This document shows positions 9,511-17,534 of a stretch of DNA of 64,000 nucleotides, piece after piece (position 1 is the stretch's first letter; the number at the start of each line of letters is the position of its first letter). This DNA is from Woeseiaceae bacterium. Its GTDB lineage: Bacteria > Pseudomonadota > Gammaproteobacteria > Steroidobacterales > Woeseiaceae. The notes below the pieces were generated by a model. The model worked only from the letters and a program-made list of their open reading frames with translations. It made no database searches and was not told the DNA's origin. Location of the stretch: NCBI GenBank assembly GCA_028227395.1, contig JAOIZZ010000005.1:52123-116122 (forward strand), read 5' to 3'. The translations under genes were made by a program, and so were the position numbers.

Positions 9511-10194
9511 TTAAACTTCTTGAGTGTTTTTATCTATCGTTTTAATGCCATCATTACTGGCAATCAATAAAGCATCGGCCGATCGATGAGCGAAGATTCC
9601 AATTGTCACGACACCCGCAATTTGATTTATCTCATACTCGAATTCCAAAGGGTTATTGATTTTAAGATTATGGACATCAATAATTTCATTGCCATTATCC
9701 GTAATAAAATTCTCTCTCCAAACAGGCTGGCCTTTGAGTTTAATTATTTCTCTTGATATGTAAGACCGAGCCATTGGAATGACTTCAATGGGTAAAGGAA
9801 ATTCTCCTAAAAAGGGGACTAATTTAGAATCATCAATGATGCAGATAAATTTTCTTGCTGCAGCGGCTAGGATTTTTTCTCGAGTGAGGGCACCACCACC
9901 GCCTTTGATTAGATGCAGATTCTTTGTTGCTTCATCTGCACCGTCTATATAGAGGTCAAGGCTACCTATCTCATTAAGTGTCAATACATCAAATCCATGG
10001 GACCTAAGGAGTCTCTCTGTTTCTATAGAGCTTGAGGCAATTGAAGTAATTTTATTCTTAATGCTTGGAATTAAATCGATCAAGTAATTTACTGTTGATC
10101 CTGTCCCCATGCCTAAAATACAGTCATTATGAATATATTCTAAGGCTGCTCTCGCCACATTTAATTTTTTCTCATTTTGATCCATGATTTCCAT
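9511..10194 (-). CDS. rpiA: ribose-5-phosphate isomerase A
   Basis: RpiA interconverts ribose 5-phosphate and ribulose 5-phosphate; with rpe it supplies the non-oxidative pentose phosphate branch. The length of 227 is typical (219 in E. coli). Signatures are LGMGTGSTVNYLIDLI (phosphate loop), SSIETERLLRSHG, DGADEATKNLHLIKGGGGAL (catalytic Asp) and REKILAAAA. Start choice is open: ATG 10194 has no ribosome-binding site, while ATG 10185 has GGAAA closely upstream. It lies downstream of ygfA on the same strand. Confidence 0.96.
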   Translation of the reverse strand: MEIMDQNEKKLNVARAALEYIHNDCILGMGTGSTVNYLIDLIPSIKNKITSIASSSIETERLLRSHGFDVLTLNEIGSLDLYIDGADEATKNLHLIKGGGGALTREKILAAAARKFICIIDDSKLVPFLGEFPLPIEVIPMARSYISREIIKLKGQPVWRENFITDNGNEIIDVHNLKINNPLEFEYEINQIAGVVTIGIFAHRSADALLIASNDGIKTIDKNTQEV

Positions 10195-10226
10195 TTAATG
10201 AATTTATATTTATTGTAAGGTAATGT

Positions 10227-10796
10227 CTAGAAAATACAGCCTGACTCGGTAAATACATGGTCGAGATCAATATCCCAACTATCTGATTGTATTGCTTTGA
10301 AGTGCTGGCAATCAAAAGCAATACCTATCAGTATGGGTTTTTTGTTATTTTGACGTAGAGATTGAAATTTCTTATCATAATATCCGCCTCCCATGCCTAT
10401 CCTTTTTCCTGTGGAATCAAAAGCAACCAAAGGTACAATGATTAGGTCTATTTTTTCAATATCTTGATCTTCATTGTCTTTAGGTTCCTTTATGCCATAT
10501 TGATTAGTTGAATATCTAGAATCTTTGTTTATTTGAATGAAATTTATGGTCGCATCTAATTGTAATTTTGGCAGAAAAAGAGATTTATTATTTTTTTTCA
10601 TCTCTCTTATCATTAGTTCCGTATTTACCTCATCTCTCATAGATAAATAACAAGCAATGGTTTTTGCTTTTTTATAATAATTGGAATTTATGATGGCATG
10701 CGTAATTATTTTTGACGCATGCATATTTTCATCATAATTAAGAGCACGTCTTCTTGAGAGGGCTTTTTGTCTTATCTCTTCTTTAGCGTTTTGCAT
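10227..10796 (-). CDS. ygfA: 5-formyltetrahydrofolate cyclo-ligase
   Basis: This enzyme (MTHFS, YgfA/Fau) converts 5-formyl-THF into 5,10-methenyl-THF using ATP, salvaging a dead-end folate. The 189 residues fit the family. Seen are the N-terminal RQKALSRRRAL basic stretch, YLSMRDEVNTELMI, LIIVPLVAFDSTGKRIGMGGGYYDK (the strongest signature) and IGIAFDCQ. It lies directly downstream of the 6S RNA, as ygfA lies after ssrS in Escherichia coli, and is probably read through from that transcript. Confidence 0.95.
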   Translation of the reverse strand: MQNAKEEIRQKALSRRRALNYDENMHASKIITHAIINSNYYKKAKTIACYLSMRDEVNTELMIREMKKNNKSLFLPKLQLDATINFIQINKDSRYSTNQYGIKEPKDNEDQDIEKIDLIIVPLVAFDSTGKRIGMGGGYYDKKFQSLRQNNKKPILIGIAFDCQHFKAIQSDSWDIDLDHVFTESGCIF

Positions 10797-10816
10797 TATT
10801 TGATGGTGATTGAATA

Positions 10817-11005
10817 AAAAATCTCCCGCATATGCCGTTACAAACCGTTGCTCTCGAACCGGAGAAGCAAGTGGGGTTAGTCGAGATCACAACAGGCTAT
10901 CCACGAAGATGTGGTTTTGCACAAATGCAATCAAAGAACATGACCCCAAAATATAAAGTTAGGATCGAAGGTATCCAGGATTATATCGAACATCGCAGGA
11001 GATTT
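10817..11005 (-). ncRNA. ssrS: 6S RNA
   Basis: Between zapA and ygfA, the classic ssrS locus, the minus strand reads AATCTCCTGCGATGTTCG at its 5-prime end (about 11005) and GGCATATGCGGGAGATTT at its 3-prime end (about 10817). These match the terminal sequences of gammaproteobacterial 6S RNA (ATCTCC-TGAGATGTTCG and GGCATCTCCGGGAGAT). The ends pair (AAATCTCC with GGAGATTT, then TGC with GCG and ATG with CAT), forming the closing stem. The length of about 189 nucleotides is right, and internal complementarity (GGGGT with ACCCC) supports one long duplex. 6S RNA mimics an open promoter and sequesters sigma-70 polymerase. Exact ends are approximate. Confidence 0.85.
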
Positions 11006-11032
11006 TATTTAAAGCTTGCTGACTGAAATTAA

Positions 11033-11347
11033 TTAGAGTTCAAGTTGTTTATTATTGCCTATTACCGAGTCGACTTGATCGGCCATTGTTTTAAGTCGTA
11101 TACCTAGTGAATTTTCTATTACTTGATCTTTCGTTTCTGCTTGAATTAAATCATGCGCCATATTTAATGCTGCCATGACGGCAATTCTGTCTAAACCAAC
11201 GACTTTACCGCTATCTCTAATTTCCCGCATTTTCTTATTCAATGCTTCTGCTGAGTCCAATAATGCATTACGCTCACTTGCAAGACATGAGATTTGATAT
11301 TCTTTTTCGAGTATTTTTACACTGACATGCGCATACATTTCACTCAC
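11033..11347 (-). CDS. zapA: cell division protein ZapA
   Basis: ZapA bundles FtsZ filaments at the Z ring. The 104 residues match E. coli ZapA (109). The N-terminal VSVKILEKEYQISCLASERNAL is the characteristic beta region, followed by LDSAEALNKKMREIRDSG and DRIAVMAALNMAHDLI, the dimer helix. It is followed by 6S RNA and ygfA and preceded after 22 bases by a coiled-coil gene, the common gammaproteobacterial order. Confidence 0.95.
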   Translation of the reverse strand: MSEMYAHVSVKILEKEYQISCLASERNALLDSAEALNKKMREIRDSGKVVGLDRIAVMAALNMAHDLIQAETKDQVIENSLGIRLKTMADQVDSVIGNNKQLEL

Positions 11348-11369
11348 TACTTGCTCCAGTTCATTTGAA

Positions 11370-11600
11370 TTAGTTACCTTGCTCCATTGATTTTAGTCTT
11401 ACAATCATCGCTTCTACACGAGTTCTGACTTGTTCATTCTTTTGTAATAAAGTGGCTCTCTCTTTTGATAACGAATCTTGTTGTTCTTTTAAAGATTTGT
11501 TTTCACTTTGAAGGCGATCACAGATTTGGACAAGATCATCAAGTCGATCTTCGAGTCGATTGAGGTCAGCTTCGAAATTGGGGGTTGTATTATTATTCAT
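11370..11600 (-). CDS. TIGR02449-type small coiled-coil protein
   Basis: A short protein of about 76 residues that is almost entirely coiled coil: heptad-like DLNRLEDRLDDLVQICDRLQ, then ENKSLKEQQDSL, and a conserved end KNEQVRTRVEAMIVRLK. This matches the family TIGR02449 found directly upstream of zapA; by position and shape it may be a division-associated partner, but no function is proven to my knowledge. The frame is open to 11642, but the extra N-terminal residues (MMIDYLL...) have no ribosome-binding site, so I choose ATG 11600, just after TTAGG. Confidence 0.8.
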   Translation of the reverse strand: MNNNTTPNFEADLNRLEDRLDDLVQICDRLQSENKSLKEQQDSLSKERATLLQKNEQVRTRVEAMIVRLKSMEQGN

Positions 11601-11725
11601 TAGCCTAATATAAAGATCAGTGAGCAGATAATCAATCATCATATATTATATTTTATATAGTCAGCAATTGAGATAAATGGGATCATGTCCTTACAATTCA
11701 AAAAAGTCATACGAAGTGTCGATTA

Positions 11726-12322
11726 ATGAGTAAACATTCAGTTAATTTTTCCGATCTTGAAAATAGCCTACACTCTTGTGGCTCAAGTTGGCTTTGTGCT
11801 CAATCTCATGGGCTATTATGCGGCAGGCTTTCAGTGCTGGGACCCAATGCATTTAATGTATGTGTTGAACAAATATTTGATGGTACCTCTTCTCAAGAAT
11901 TATTAAGAGAAGCTAGTGAAAATATGCTGGAAGATCTTTTTAAGGATACTTGGATGCAGCTGGTAGAAAGACAATCCGAGTTTGAATTATTTTTACCTGA
12001 TGATGAGCGCAATATTAATGAAAGAACTGAAGCGCTTTCTCAATGGTGTGACGGATTTTTACACGGTATCGTTACGGGAAAAAAACCAAAAACATTAAAA
12101 GAATATTTAAATAATGAGCCGATAAATCTAATTATCAAAGACTTCCTTGAAATCACTCGTGCCTCGGTAAATGAGGAGACAGATGAAGAAGAGAATGAAA
12201 GTGCATTCAATGAAGTGATGGAATATATTCGTGTGAGTGTTCAATTGGTTTATGAGGAACTTGCTGATTTTCGGAACGATACTGTGGAAAAAAAATTCAA
12301 ATCTCAAGAAGATCTTAATTAA
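11726..12322 (+). CDS. ygfB: UPF0149 family protein YgfB
   Basis: YgfB belongs to the all-helical UPF0149/YecA family. In Pseudomonas aeruginosa it has been linked to regulation of beta-lactam resistance; its general role is unclear. The 198 residues match. Typical are SPAELHG-like CAQSHGLLCGRLS near residue 28, LSQWCDGFLHGIV near residue 110 and YIRVSVQLVYEEL near the end. It begins the ygfB-pepP-ubiH-ubiI operon, divergent from the zapA cluster. Confidence 0.92.
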   Translation: MSKHSVNFSDLENSLHSCGSSWLCAQSHGLLCGRLSVLGPNAFNVCVEQIFDGTSSQELLREASENMLEDLFKDTWMQLVERQSEFELFLPDDERNINERTEALSQWCDGFLHGIVTGKKPKTLKEYLNNEPINLIIKDFLEITRASVNEETDEEENESAFNEVMEYIRVSVQLVYEELADFRNDTVEKKFKSQEDLN

Positions 12323-12331
12323 TAGACCATC

Positions 12332-13633
12332 ATGCATAAACTAGAGTACCAAACAAGACGACAACAGATTATGAGAATGATTGAGGATCATTCTATTATT
12401 ATTATACCAAGTGCGCCTTTAAGAAATAGGAGTCGAGATATTGCTTATCGTTTCAGACAGGATAGTGATTTTTATTATCTTACTGGGTTTAATGAACCAA
12501 ATTCACTCCTGGTTCTAGTACCTGGGAGGCCGGAGGGAGAGTTTATTTTATTTTGTCAAGAGCGCGACAAAATAAAAGAGCAATGGGAAGGAAAACGCTA
12601 TGGTCCAGAAGGAGCGATGAGTAATTTCAACGCGCATGATGCCTATCCAGTCGAGGATATTGATGAGGTAATGCCCACCCTACTTCAATCAAAGAAATAT
12701 ATATATTATCCCATGCACAGAGATAGTGAATTTGATACTAAAATAAACTCATGGATGAATTCAAAAGATATTAAGTCGAAAAACAACCAACATCCACATG
12801 AGCTAATATCTTTGGATCATTTATTACATGATATGCGATTATTCAAAAGCAAAACTGAAATTACTGCTATTAGAAAAGCCGCGAAAATAGCCGTAAAAGC
12901 TCATGAAAATGCTATCAAGAGAGTTCGCCCCAATATGTTTGAGTATGAATTAGAATCTGAGTTTATTTATGAATTTAGGAAATTTAATGCCGAGCATTCA
13001 TATAATCCGATTGTTGGTGGTGGGGCAAATGCTTGTATTTTGCATTATGGTGCAAATGATTCAGAGCTTAAGGATGGAGATTTGGTATTGATTGATGCCG
13101 GATGTGAGTCAAATTATTATGCATCGGATATAACAAGAACTTTTCCGGTCAACGGTCGTTTTACTAAAGCGCAATTGGATATTTATAATATTGTTTTAAA
13201 GGCCCAGTTATCAGCTATTGATAAAGTTAGGAGAGGCAATCATTTTAATGATCCTCATAATGAAGCGGTAAAAGTTATCACCCAAGGTTTGTTAGATCTT
13301 GGTCTTTTGAATGGAAGTTTTTCGAAATTAATAGAAAATGAAGCATACCGTCGGTTCTTTATGCACAGAACGGGTCATTGGATTGGAATGGATGTTCATG
13401 ATGTTGGTGATTATAAGGTAGATGACGAATGGCGTTTTTTTGAAAATGGGATGATTACTACAATTGAGCCGGGAATCTATATCGATGATGGAAAAGATAT
13501 CCCAAAACACTACAGGAATATTGGGATAAGAATCGAGGATATGATTTTGGTAAAAAATAATACACCAGAAGTCCTGAGTCAGTCGCTAGTTAAGGATCCT
13601 GCTGCAATTGAATTAATGATGGGCAAGCAATGA
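12332..13633 (+). CDS. pepP: Xaa-Pro aminopeptidase PepP
   Basis: PepP removes an N-terminal residue preceding proline. The 433 residues (440 in E. coli) comprise an N-terminal AMP_N domain (about 1-170) with the DFYYLTGFNEPNSLL motif and a C-terminal pita-bread M24 domain. Dimetal ligands are seen at LIDAGCESNYYASDITRTF (two Asp), HRTGHWIGMDVHD (His), TTIEPGIYI (Glu) and RIEDMILV (Glu). It lies between ygfB and ubiH, overlapping the start of ubiH by 4 bases. Confidence 0.97.
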   Translation: MHKLEYQTRRQQIMRMIEDHSIIIIPSAPLRNRSRDIAYRFRQDSDFYYLTGFNEPNSLLVLVPGRPEGEFILFCQERDKIKEQWEGKRYGPEGAMSNFNAHDAYPVEDIDEVMPTLLQSKKYIYYPMHRDSEFDTKINSWMNSKDIKSKNNQHPHELISLDHLLHDMRLFKSKTEITAIRKAAKIAVKAHENAIKRVRPNMFEYELESEFIYEFRKFNAEHSYNPIVGGGANACILHYGANDSELKDGDLVLIDAGCESNYYASDITRTFPVNGRFTKAQLDIYNIVLKAQLSAIDKVRRGNHFNDPHNEAVKVITQGLLDLGLLNGSFSKLIENEAYRRFFMHRTGHWIGMDVHDVGDYKVDDEWRFFENGMITTIEPGIYIDDGKDIPKHYRNIGIRIEDMILVKNNTPEVLSQSLVKDPAAIELMMGKQ

Positions 13634-14868
13634 GTTCTTTGTCAGAAACTGACTTTGATATTGTGATTGCTGGTGGTGGTATGATTGGAGTGAGCATGGC
13701 ATTGGCGATAGCGTCTTTAAATCTGCGTATTGCAGTTATTGAAAAAGTAGAACGAGACCATGATTTACAACCCAGTTTTGATGATAGATCAACAGCGCTC
13801 TCAAGAAGCAGTCAAAGTATGTATACTGCCTTGGGTTTATGGGATGAAATTCGTGATACTTCAGAGGCTATTAAATCAATTCATGTCTCTGATCAAGGTA
13901 GATTCGGTTTTTCTCATATCTCCGCTAAAGAGCAAGAAGTTGAAGCGCTAGGTTACGTAGTTATAAATAGAGTTTTAGGCGATGTTTTGTTGGCTAACGC
14001 TGAAAAAAAGAAAAATATTAAGTTTTTTTGTCCAGCAGAAATTACCTCAATTGAGTCTCATAAAGATTATTGTAATGTAAATTTTAAATCTCATGATGCA
14101 AAAAATATAGTTTCTTCTCGGTTATTAGTCGTGGCAGACGGCGCAAATTCAAGTGCTCGTGATTTTTTAGGTATCGGGACTAATAAAATAAATTATGATC
14201 AAGTTGCAATAATAGGCAACCTATTAACTGAAAAAGCTATCGATAATAGGGCTTTTGAGAGATTTTCAGAATCAGGACCGCTGGCATTATTGCCCATTGA
14301 AAATGGGAGAACGGCTTTTATTTGGATTGTACCAACAAGTGATGCAGAGGATTTATTGGCTGCTTCTGATGATATTTTCTTAAGCACTATGCAAGAAATT
14401 TTTGGCTTACGTCTGGGCCTTTTCAGCAATTTAGGCAAGCGCTCTTCTTATCCATTAGCGTTGAAAGAAGCGCAACGATTATACGCATCAAGAAGTGTGG
14501 TCATTGGTAATGCTGCCAATAGCCTGCATCCAGTCGCCGCACAAGGATTTAATTTAGGATTACGTGATGTAGCAACTTTAGCCGATTGTTTGTGTGAAGA
14601 AATCAAGAAAGATAATGTTGATTTAGGTAATGTTGATTTACTGTCTAAATATTCAGACTGGCGTCAGCAAGATCATAAAAAGTTAAAATCTTTCACAGAT
14701 GGTTTGGTCCGATTATTTGGTAATAAAAGAAAATCTGTCCGCATTTTCAGAAGTGCTGGTATGGTGTGTTTTGATTTAGTGCCTGGGTTTAGAAAGCTGT
14801 TTGTTAGGCACACAATGGGTTTAGTGGGAAGATTACCTCGTTTATCTCGTGGAATTTCATTGGAATGA
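13630..14868 (+). CDS. ubiH: 2-octaprenyl-6-methoxyphenol hydroxylase UbiH
   Basis: UbiH is an FAD-dependent monooxygenase of aerobic ubiquinone synthesis (C1 hydroxylation). The 412 residues fit the family. The FAD fingerprint is AGGGMIGVSMALAIA at the N-terminus, DGANSSARDFLGI is the middle motif, and GNAANSLHPVAAQGFNLGLR near residue 300 is the form typical of UbiH (GNAAN rather than GDAAH). Four-base overlaps with both pepP and ubiI show a tightly coupled operon. Confidence 0.95.
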   Translation: MSSLSETDFDIVIAGGGMIGVSMALAIASLNLRIAVIEKVERDHDLQPSFDDRSTALSRSSQSMYTALGLWDEIRDTSEAIKSIHVSDQGRFGFSHISAKEQEVEALGYVVINRVLGDVLLANAEKKKNIKFFCPAEITSIESHKDYCNVNFKSHDAKNIVSSRLLVVADGANSSARDFLGIGTNKINYDQVAIIGNLLTEKAIDNRAFERFSESGPLALLPIENGRTAFIWIVPTSDAEDLLAASDDIFLSTMQEIFGLRLGLFSNLGKRSSYPLALKEAQRLYASRSVVIGNAANSLHPVAAQGFNLGLRDVATLADCLCEEIKKDNVDLGNVDLLSKYSDWRQQDHKKLKSFTDGLVRLFGNKRKSVRIFRSAGMVCFDLVPGFRKLFVRHTMGLVGRLPRLSRGISLE

Positions 14869-16076
14869 AAAATAACTATCATATTGTCATAGTGGGTGCT
14901 GGCATCGTTGGATTAATATCAGCCGCTTTACTAGGTAAATCTGCATATAACAATAAATATCACATTCATGTTATCGATGCTGAGAATCAACCTAATTATA
15001 AAGATGATAAAGAAGTGTCATTACGAGTTTCAGCGCTATCTAGAGGTTCTATCGACATCTTGGAATGTCTTGGGGTATGGCAAGAGATAAAAGAGAAACG
15101 CGCTTATCCTTATGAAAATATGCAGGTATGGGATGCATCTGATGTGTCTGATGGGATGTCCGCTATTGATTTTAAAGCAATGGAATTTGGCCTCTCTGAA
15201 TTAGGGTTCATTGTTGAGAATAATTTGATTAAAACCAAACTACTGAATTTAATAAACACTTTGGATATCTCCATGCATTATGGAAGTAAAATCACTTCGG
15301 TAAACCGAAATCAAGAAAGAAATGATATTGCAATCCAATTTGCTGATAAACAATCTATTTATGCGGATTTGTTGATCGGCGCTGATGGGACTAATTCTTT
15401 CACTAGGGAATTATTTAATATCCCATTAGAAAAGCATGATTACGCACAAAGTGCTTTTGTTGTTCACGTAGAAACTGAGAAGCATCATATGAATACAGCA
15501 TGGCAGCGATTTCTTCCAGAGGGACCTATTGCGTTACTGCCTTTAGGTGTCAATAAAGCCTCAATTGTTTGGACAACTACTTCAGAACAAATTGCAATTA
15601 ATTCAAAATTAAACGATAAAGAGCTCAATACCTTATTATCAAATTACACAGATTATGTGTTGGGGGAATTAAAGGTTATTAGTAAGCAGGCAAACTTTGA
15701 CCTTAAGTATCAGCACGCGAAGAGCTATATTGATAAGAATTTTGTATTAGTTGGGGATGCTGCCCATAATATTCATCCATTGGCTGGTCAAGGATTGAAT
15801 TTGGGTATAGCTGATGCTAAATGTTTGGTCGATACGCTCAATAACGCTTTATATAAAAATGAATATATTGGCGATATAATTTCATTGAGACCTTATGAAA
15901 GAGAGAGAAAACAAGCCAATTGGACGATGTTGAATTTTGTTGATATTTTAAACAAGTTATTTTCAATACGCTCCAAGTTGGCTGAAAGTTTTAGAAATTT
16001 TGGCATGCGTTTATTTAACAAAAGTCACTATCTTAAAAGTCGGGCAATCAAAACAGCCCTTGGCATTAATTTTTGA
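14865..16076 (+). CDS. ubiI: UbiI/VisC-type ubiquinone hydroxylase
   Basis: A second FAD monooxygenase of the UbiH family, 403 residues, in the position of ubiI (visC) in Escherichia coli, where it performs the C5 hydroxylation of the ubiquinone ring. Motifs: VGAGIVGLISAALLG (FAD), DGTNSFTRELF and GDAAHNIHPLAGQGLNLGIAD. Position and sequence support UbiI, but paralogues of this family can differ in which carbon they hydroxylate. A GAGGAT overlapping its stop serves the next gene, so transcription probably continues into the exported module. Confidence 0.9.
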   Translation: MKNNYHIVIVGAGIVGLISAALLGKSAYNNKYHIHVIDAENQPNYKDDKEVSLRVSALSRGSIDILECLGVWQEIKEKRAYPYENMQVWDASDVSDGMSAIDFKAMEFGLSELGFIVENNLIKTKLLNLINTLDISMHYGSKITSVNRNQERNDIAIQFADKQSIYADLLIGADGTNSFTRELFNIPLEKHDYAQSAFVVHVETEKHHMNTAWQRFLPEGPIALLPLGVNKASIVWTTTSEQIAINSKLNDKELNTLLSNYTDYVLGELKVISKQANFDLKYQHAKSYIDKNFVLVGDAAHNIHPLAGQGLNLGIADAKCLVDTLNNALYKNEYIGDIISLRPYERERKQANWTMLNFVDILNKLFSIRSKLAESFRNFGMRLFNKSHYLKSRAIKTALGINF

Positions 16077-16089
16077 GGATCAGTCTATA

Positions 16090-16473
16090 ATGATGACTAA
16101 ATTAATTTATCTTTTTTTTCTTGCTGGGTATTTATTTATTGGGACCGCTCAAAGTCACCATTCCTTTACAGCAGAATTTACGGCTGAAAAAATTATCAAG
16201 CTGAATGGAAATATTCAGGAAGTGTGGTTTCGAAACCCTCATGTTCGTTATTTACTGTCTGTGGAAACATCAGAAGAGGAAAGTGAGACTTGGGATTTGA
16301 GGGGGTCACCTGTAGTGTGGTTAGCAAGAAAAGGGTGGACTAAAGACCTCGTTGCTGTGGGGGATAAAATTATCGTTGAAGGTTATCCTGGTCATAATGG
16401 ACGCAAAATGTTGTCAATAATAAAAATGACATTATCGGATGGCACTATTTTGATTGATCGGGCGCCAGAGTAA
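16090..16473 (+). CDS. exported DUF6152 family protein
   Basis: A 127-residue exported protein. The open frame begins at 16000 inside ubiI, but ATG 16090 follows GAGGA at the ubiI stop and starts a clear signal peptide (KLIYLFFLAGYLFIGTAQS), so I use it. The mature part opens with HHSFTAEFTAEK and has LNGNIQEVWFRNPHV and a C-terminal VGDKIIVEGYPGHNG. These fit DUF6152, a small periplasmic family with an OB-like pattern and no known function. The next gene starts 6 bases after its stop. Confidence 0.8.
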   Translation: MMTKLIYLFFLAGYLFIGTAQSHHSFTAEFTAEKIIKLNGNIQEVWFRNPHVRYLLSVETSEEESETWDLRGSPVVWLARKGWTKDLVAVGDKIIVEGYPGHNGRKMLSIIKMTLSDGTILIDRAPE

Positions 16474-16478
16474 TAAAA

Positions 16479-17522
16479 ATGAAAAATATAAATTTTTTTA
16501 TAAAACTGATTATTTTTTTGATGCCATGTTTGCTTTTAAAGGCCAATGAATTTGATTTTGAAGGTCGTTGGATTGTTTCTTTGCAGGACAACAAAAGGAC
16601 ACTAGTTGGGTTATTAGAAATAGAAAAACAGGATCAAAATTGGCACGCCTATCTTGAAGGTGGCCCAGTTGGAATCAGGATTAATCAGGATGAAATTGAA
16701 ATTCTTGCTGATAGTCGAGATGTTAGGGGCTTTGTGTTTAATCGTCGGCTATCAGGCAGCCTAAAAAATAATCAGATTCAAGGAAGATATCAGCAAGAAG
16801 GAGCTGCTGCGCAAAAAGAAGAACCAGGTTCTTGGAGTGCAATACGTGAACAAAAAAATGGTTCAGCTAATCAATTACCAAGAACAACTAAACCTGAAGA
16901 TTTAACGGGCATTTGGACGGCAACACAAGAGCTTGATTTTAGGAAATATTCCATGACATTAACTCAAGGTGGCAAGGATTGGTTGGAGCAGTACTTGCCT
17001 TATTATGATCAGCCGGATGTAAGATGTACTTCCATTGGTCTGCCCGCCTTGGTGACGTACTCATTTCCTTTTGAGATTTTATTTAGCAACGATCGATATA
17101 CATTCCTCTATGAATATCAAGCAAAAGTTCGACGCATATGGGCGAATGATGAAGCACCTAGTTCATATATGCCGCCATCAAGAATGGGATTCTCTAAGGG
17201 AGTCTGGGAAGGCAATGAATTGGTTATTAAGACAGAGTTACTTGAAAAAACGGTCCGTGATTTCCGAGGTGAGTTGATCTCTGAGCATGCCATCATAGAG
17301 GAGCGTTATAGTTTAAGTGATGATAGTCAAACGCTAACCGCTCTAATTATTGTTGATGATCCAGATAACTATGAACGTAAGCCCATCAGAAGAAGGCAGT
17401 GGATTAGAAATGCCAGTACCGAGATATTTCCTTATAGTTGTGATCCTGACAGTTTTTATATTCCAATGTATCAGGACGGTGAAATGCAAATGTATATCGA
17501 TCGATCACCACTTCGTTTTTAA
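16479..17522 (+). CDS. exported uncharacterised protein (GFSKGVWEGNELVI family)
   Basis: A 347-residue protein with a signal peptide (FIKLIIFLMPCLLLKA). Residues about 25-130 form a separate beta-rich region (FEGRWIVSLQDNKRTLVGLL...). Residues about 140-340 carry a pattern I know from many uncharacterised bacterial proteins often found near DUF6152: a CTSIGLPALVTYSFPFEI segment, YEYQAKVRRIW, MGFSKGVWEGNELVIKTE and a DDSQTLTALIIVDDP end. No catalytic residues are evident. Position between the DUF6152 gene and the HtrA-like gene, 6 and 13 bases away, suggests one periplasmic module. Confidence 0.7.
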   Translation: MKNINFFIKLIIFLMPCLLLKANEFDFEGRWIVSLQDNKRTLVGLLEIEKQDQNWHAYLEGGPVGIRINQDEIEILADSRDVRGFVFNRRLSGSLKNNQIQGRYQQEGAAAQKEEPGSWSAIREQKNGSANQLPRTTKPEDLTGIWTATQELDFRKYSMTLTQGGKDWLEQYLPYYDQPDVRCTSIGLPALVTYSFPFEILFSNDRYTFLYEYQAKVRRIWANDEAPSSYMPPSRMGFSKGVWEGNELVIKTELLEKTVRDFRGELISEHAIIEERYSLSDDSQTLTALIIVDDPDNYERKPIRRRQWIRNASTEIFPYSCDPDSFYIPMYQDGEMQMYIDRSPLRF

Positions 17523-17534
17523 AGAGTAATCCTG

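Noticed and set aside
10832..11026. 64-codon open frame on the plus strand between ygfA and zapA
   Set aside because: It is antisense to the 6S RNA, has no ribosome-binding site and resembles no protein family I know; the RNA explains the conservation.
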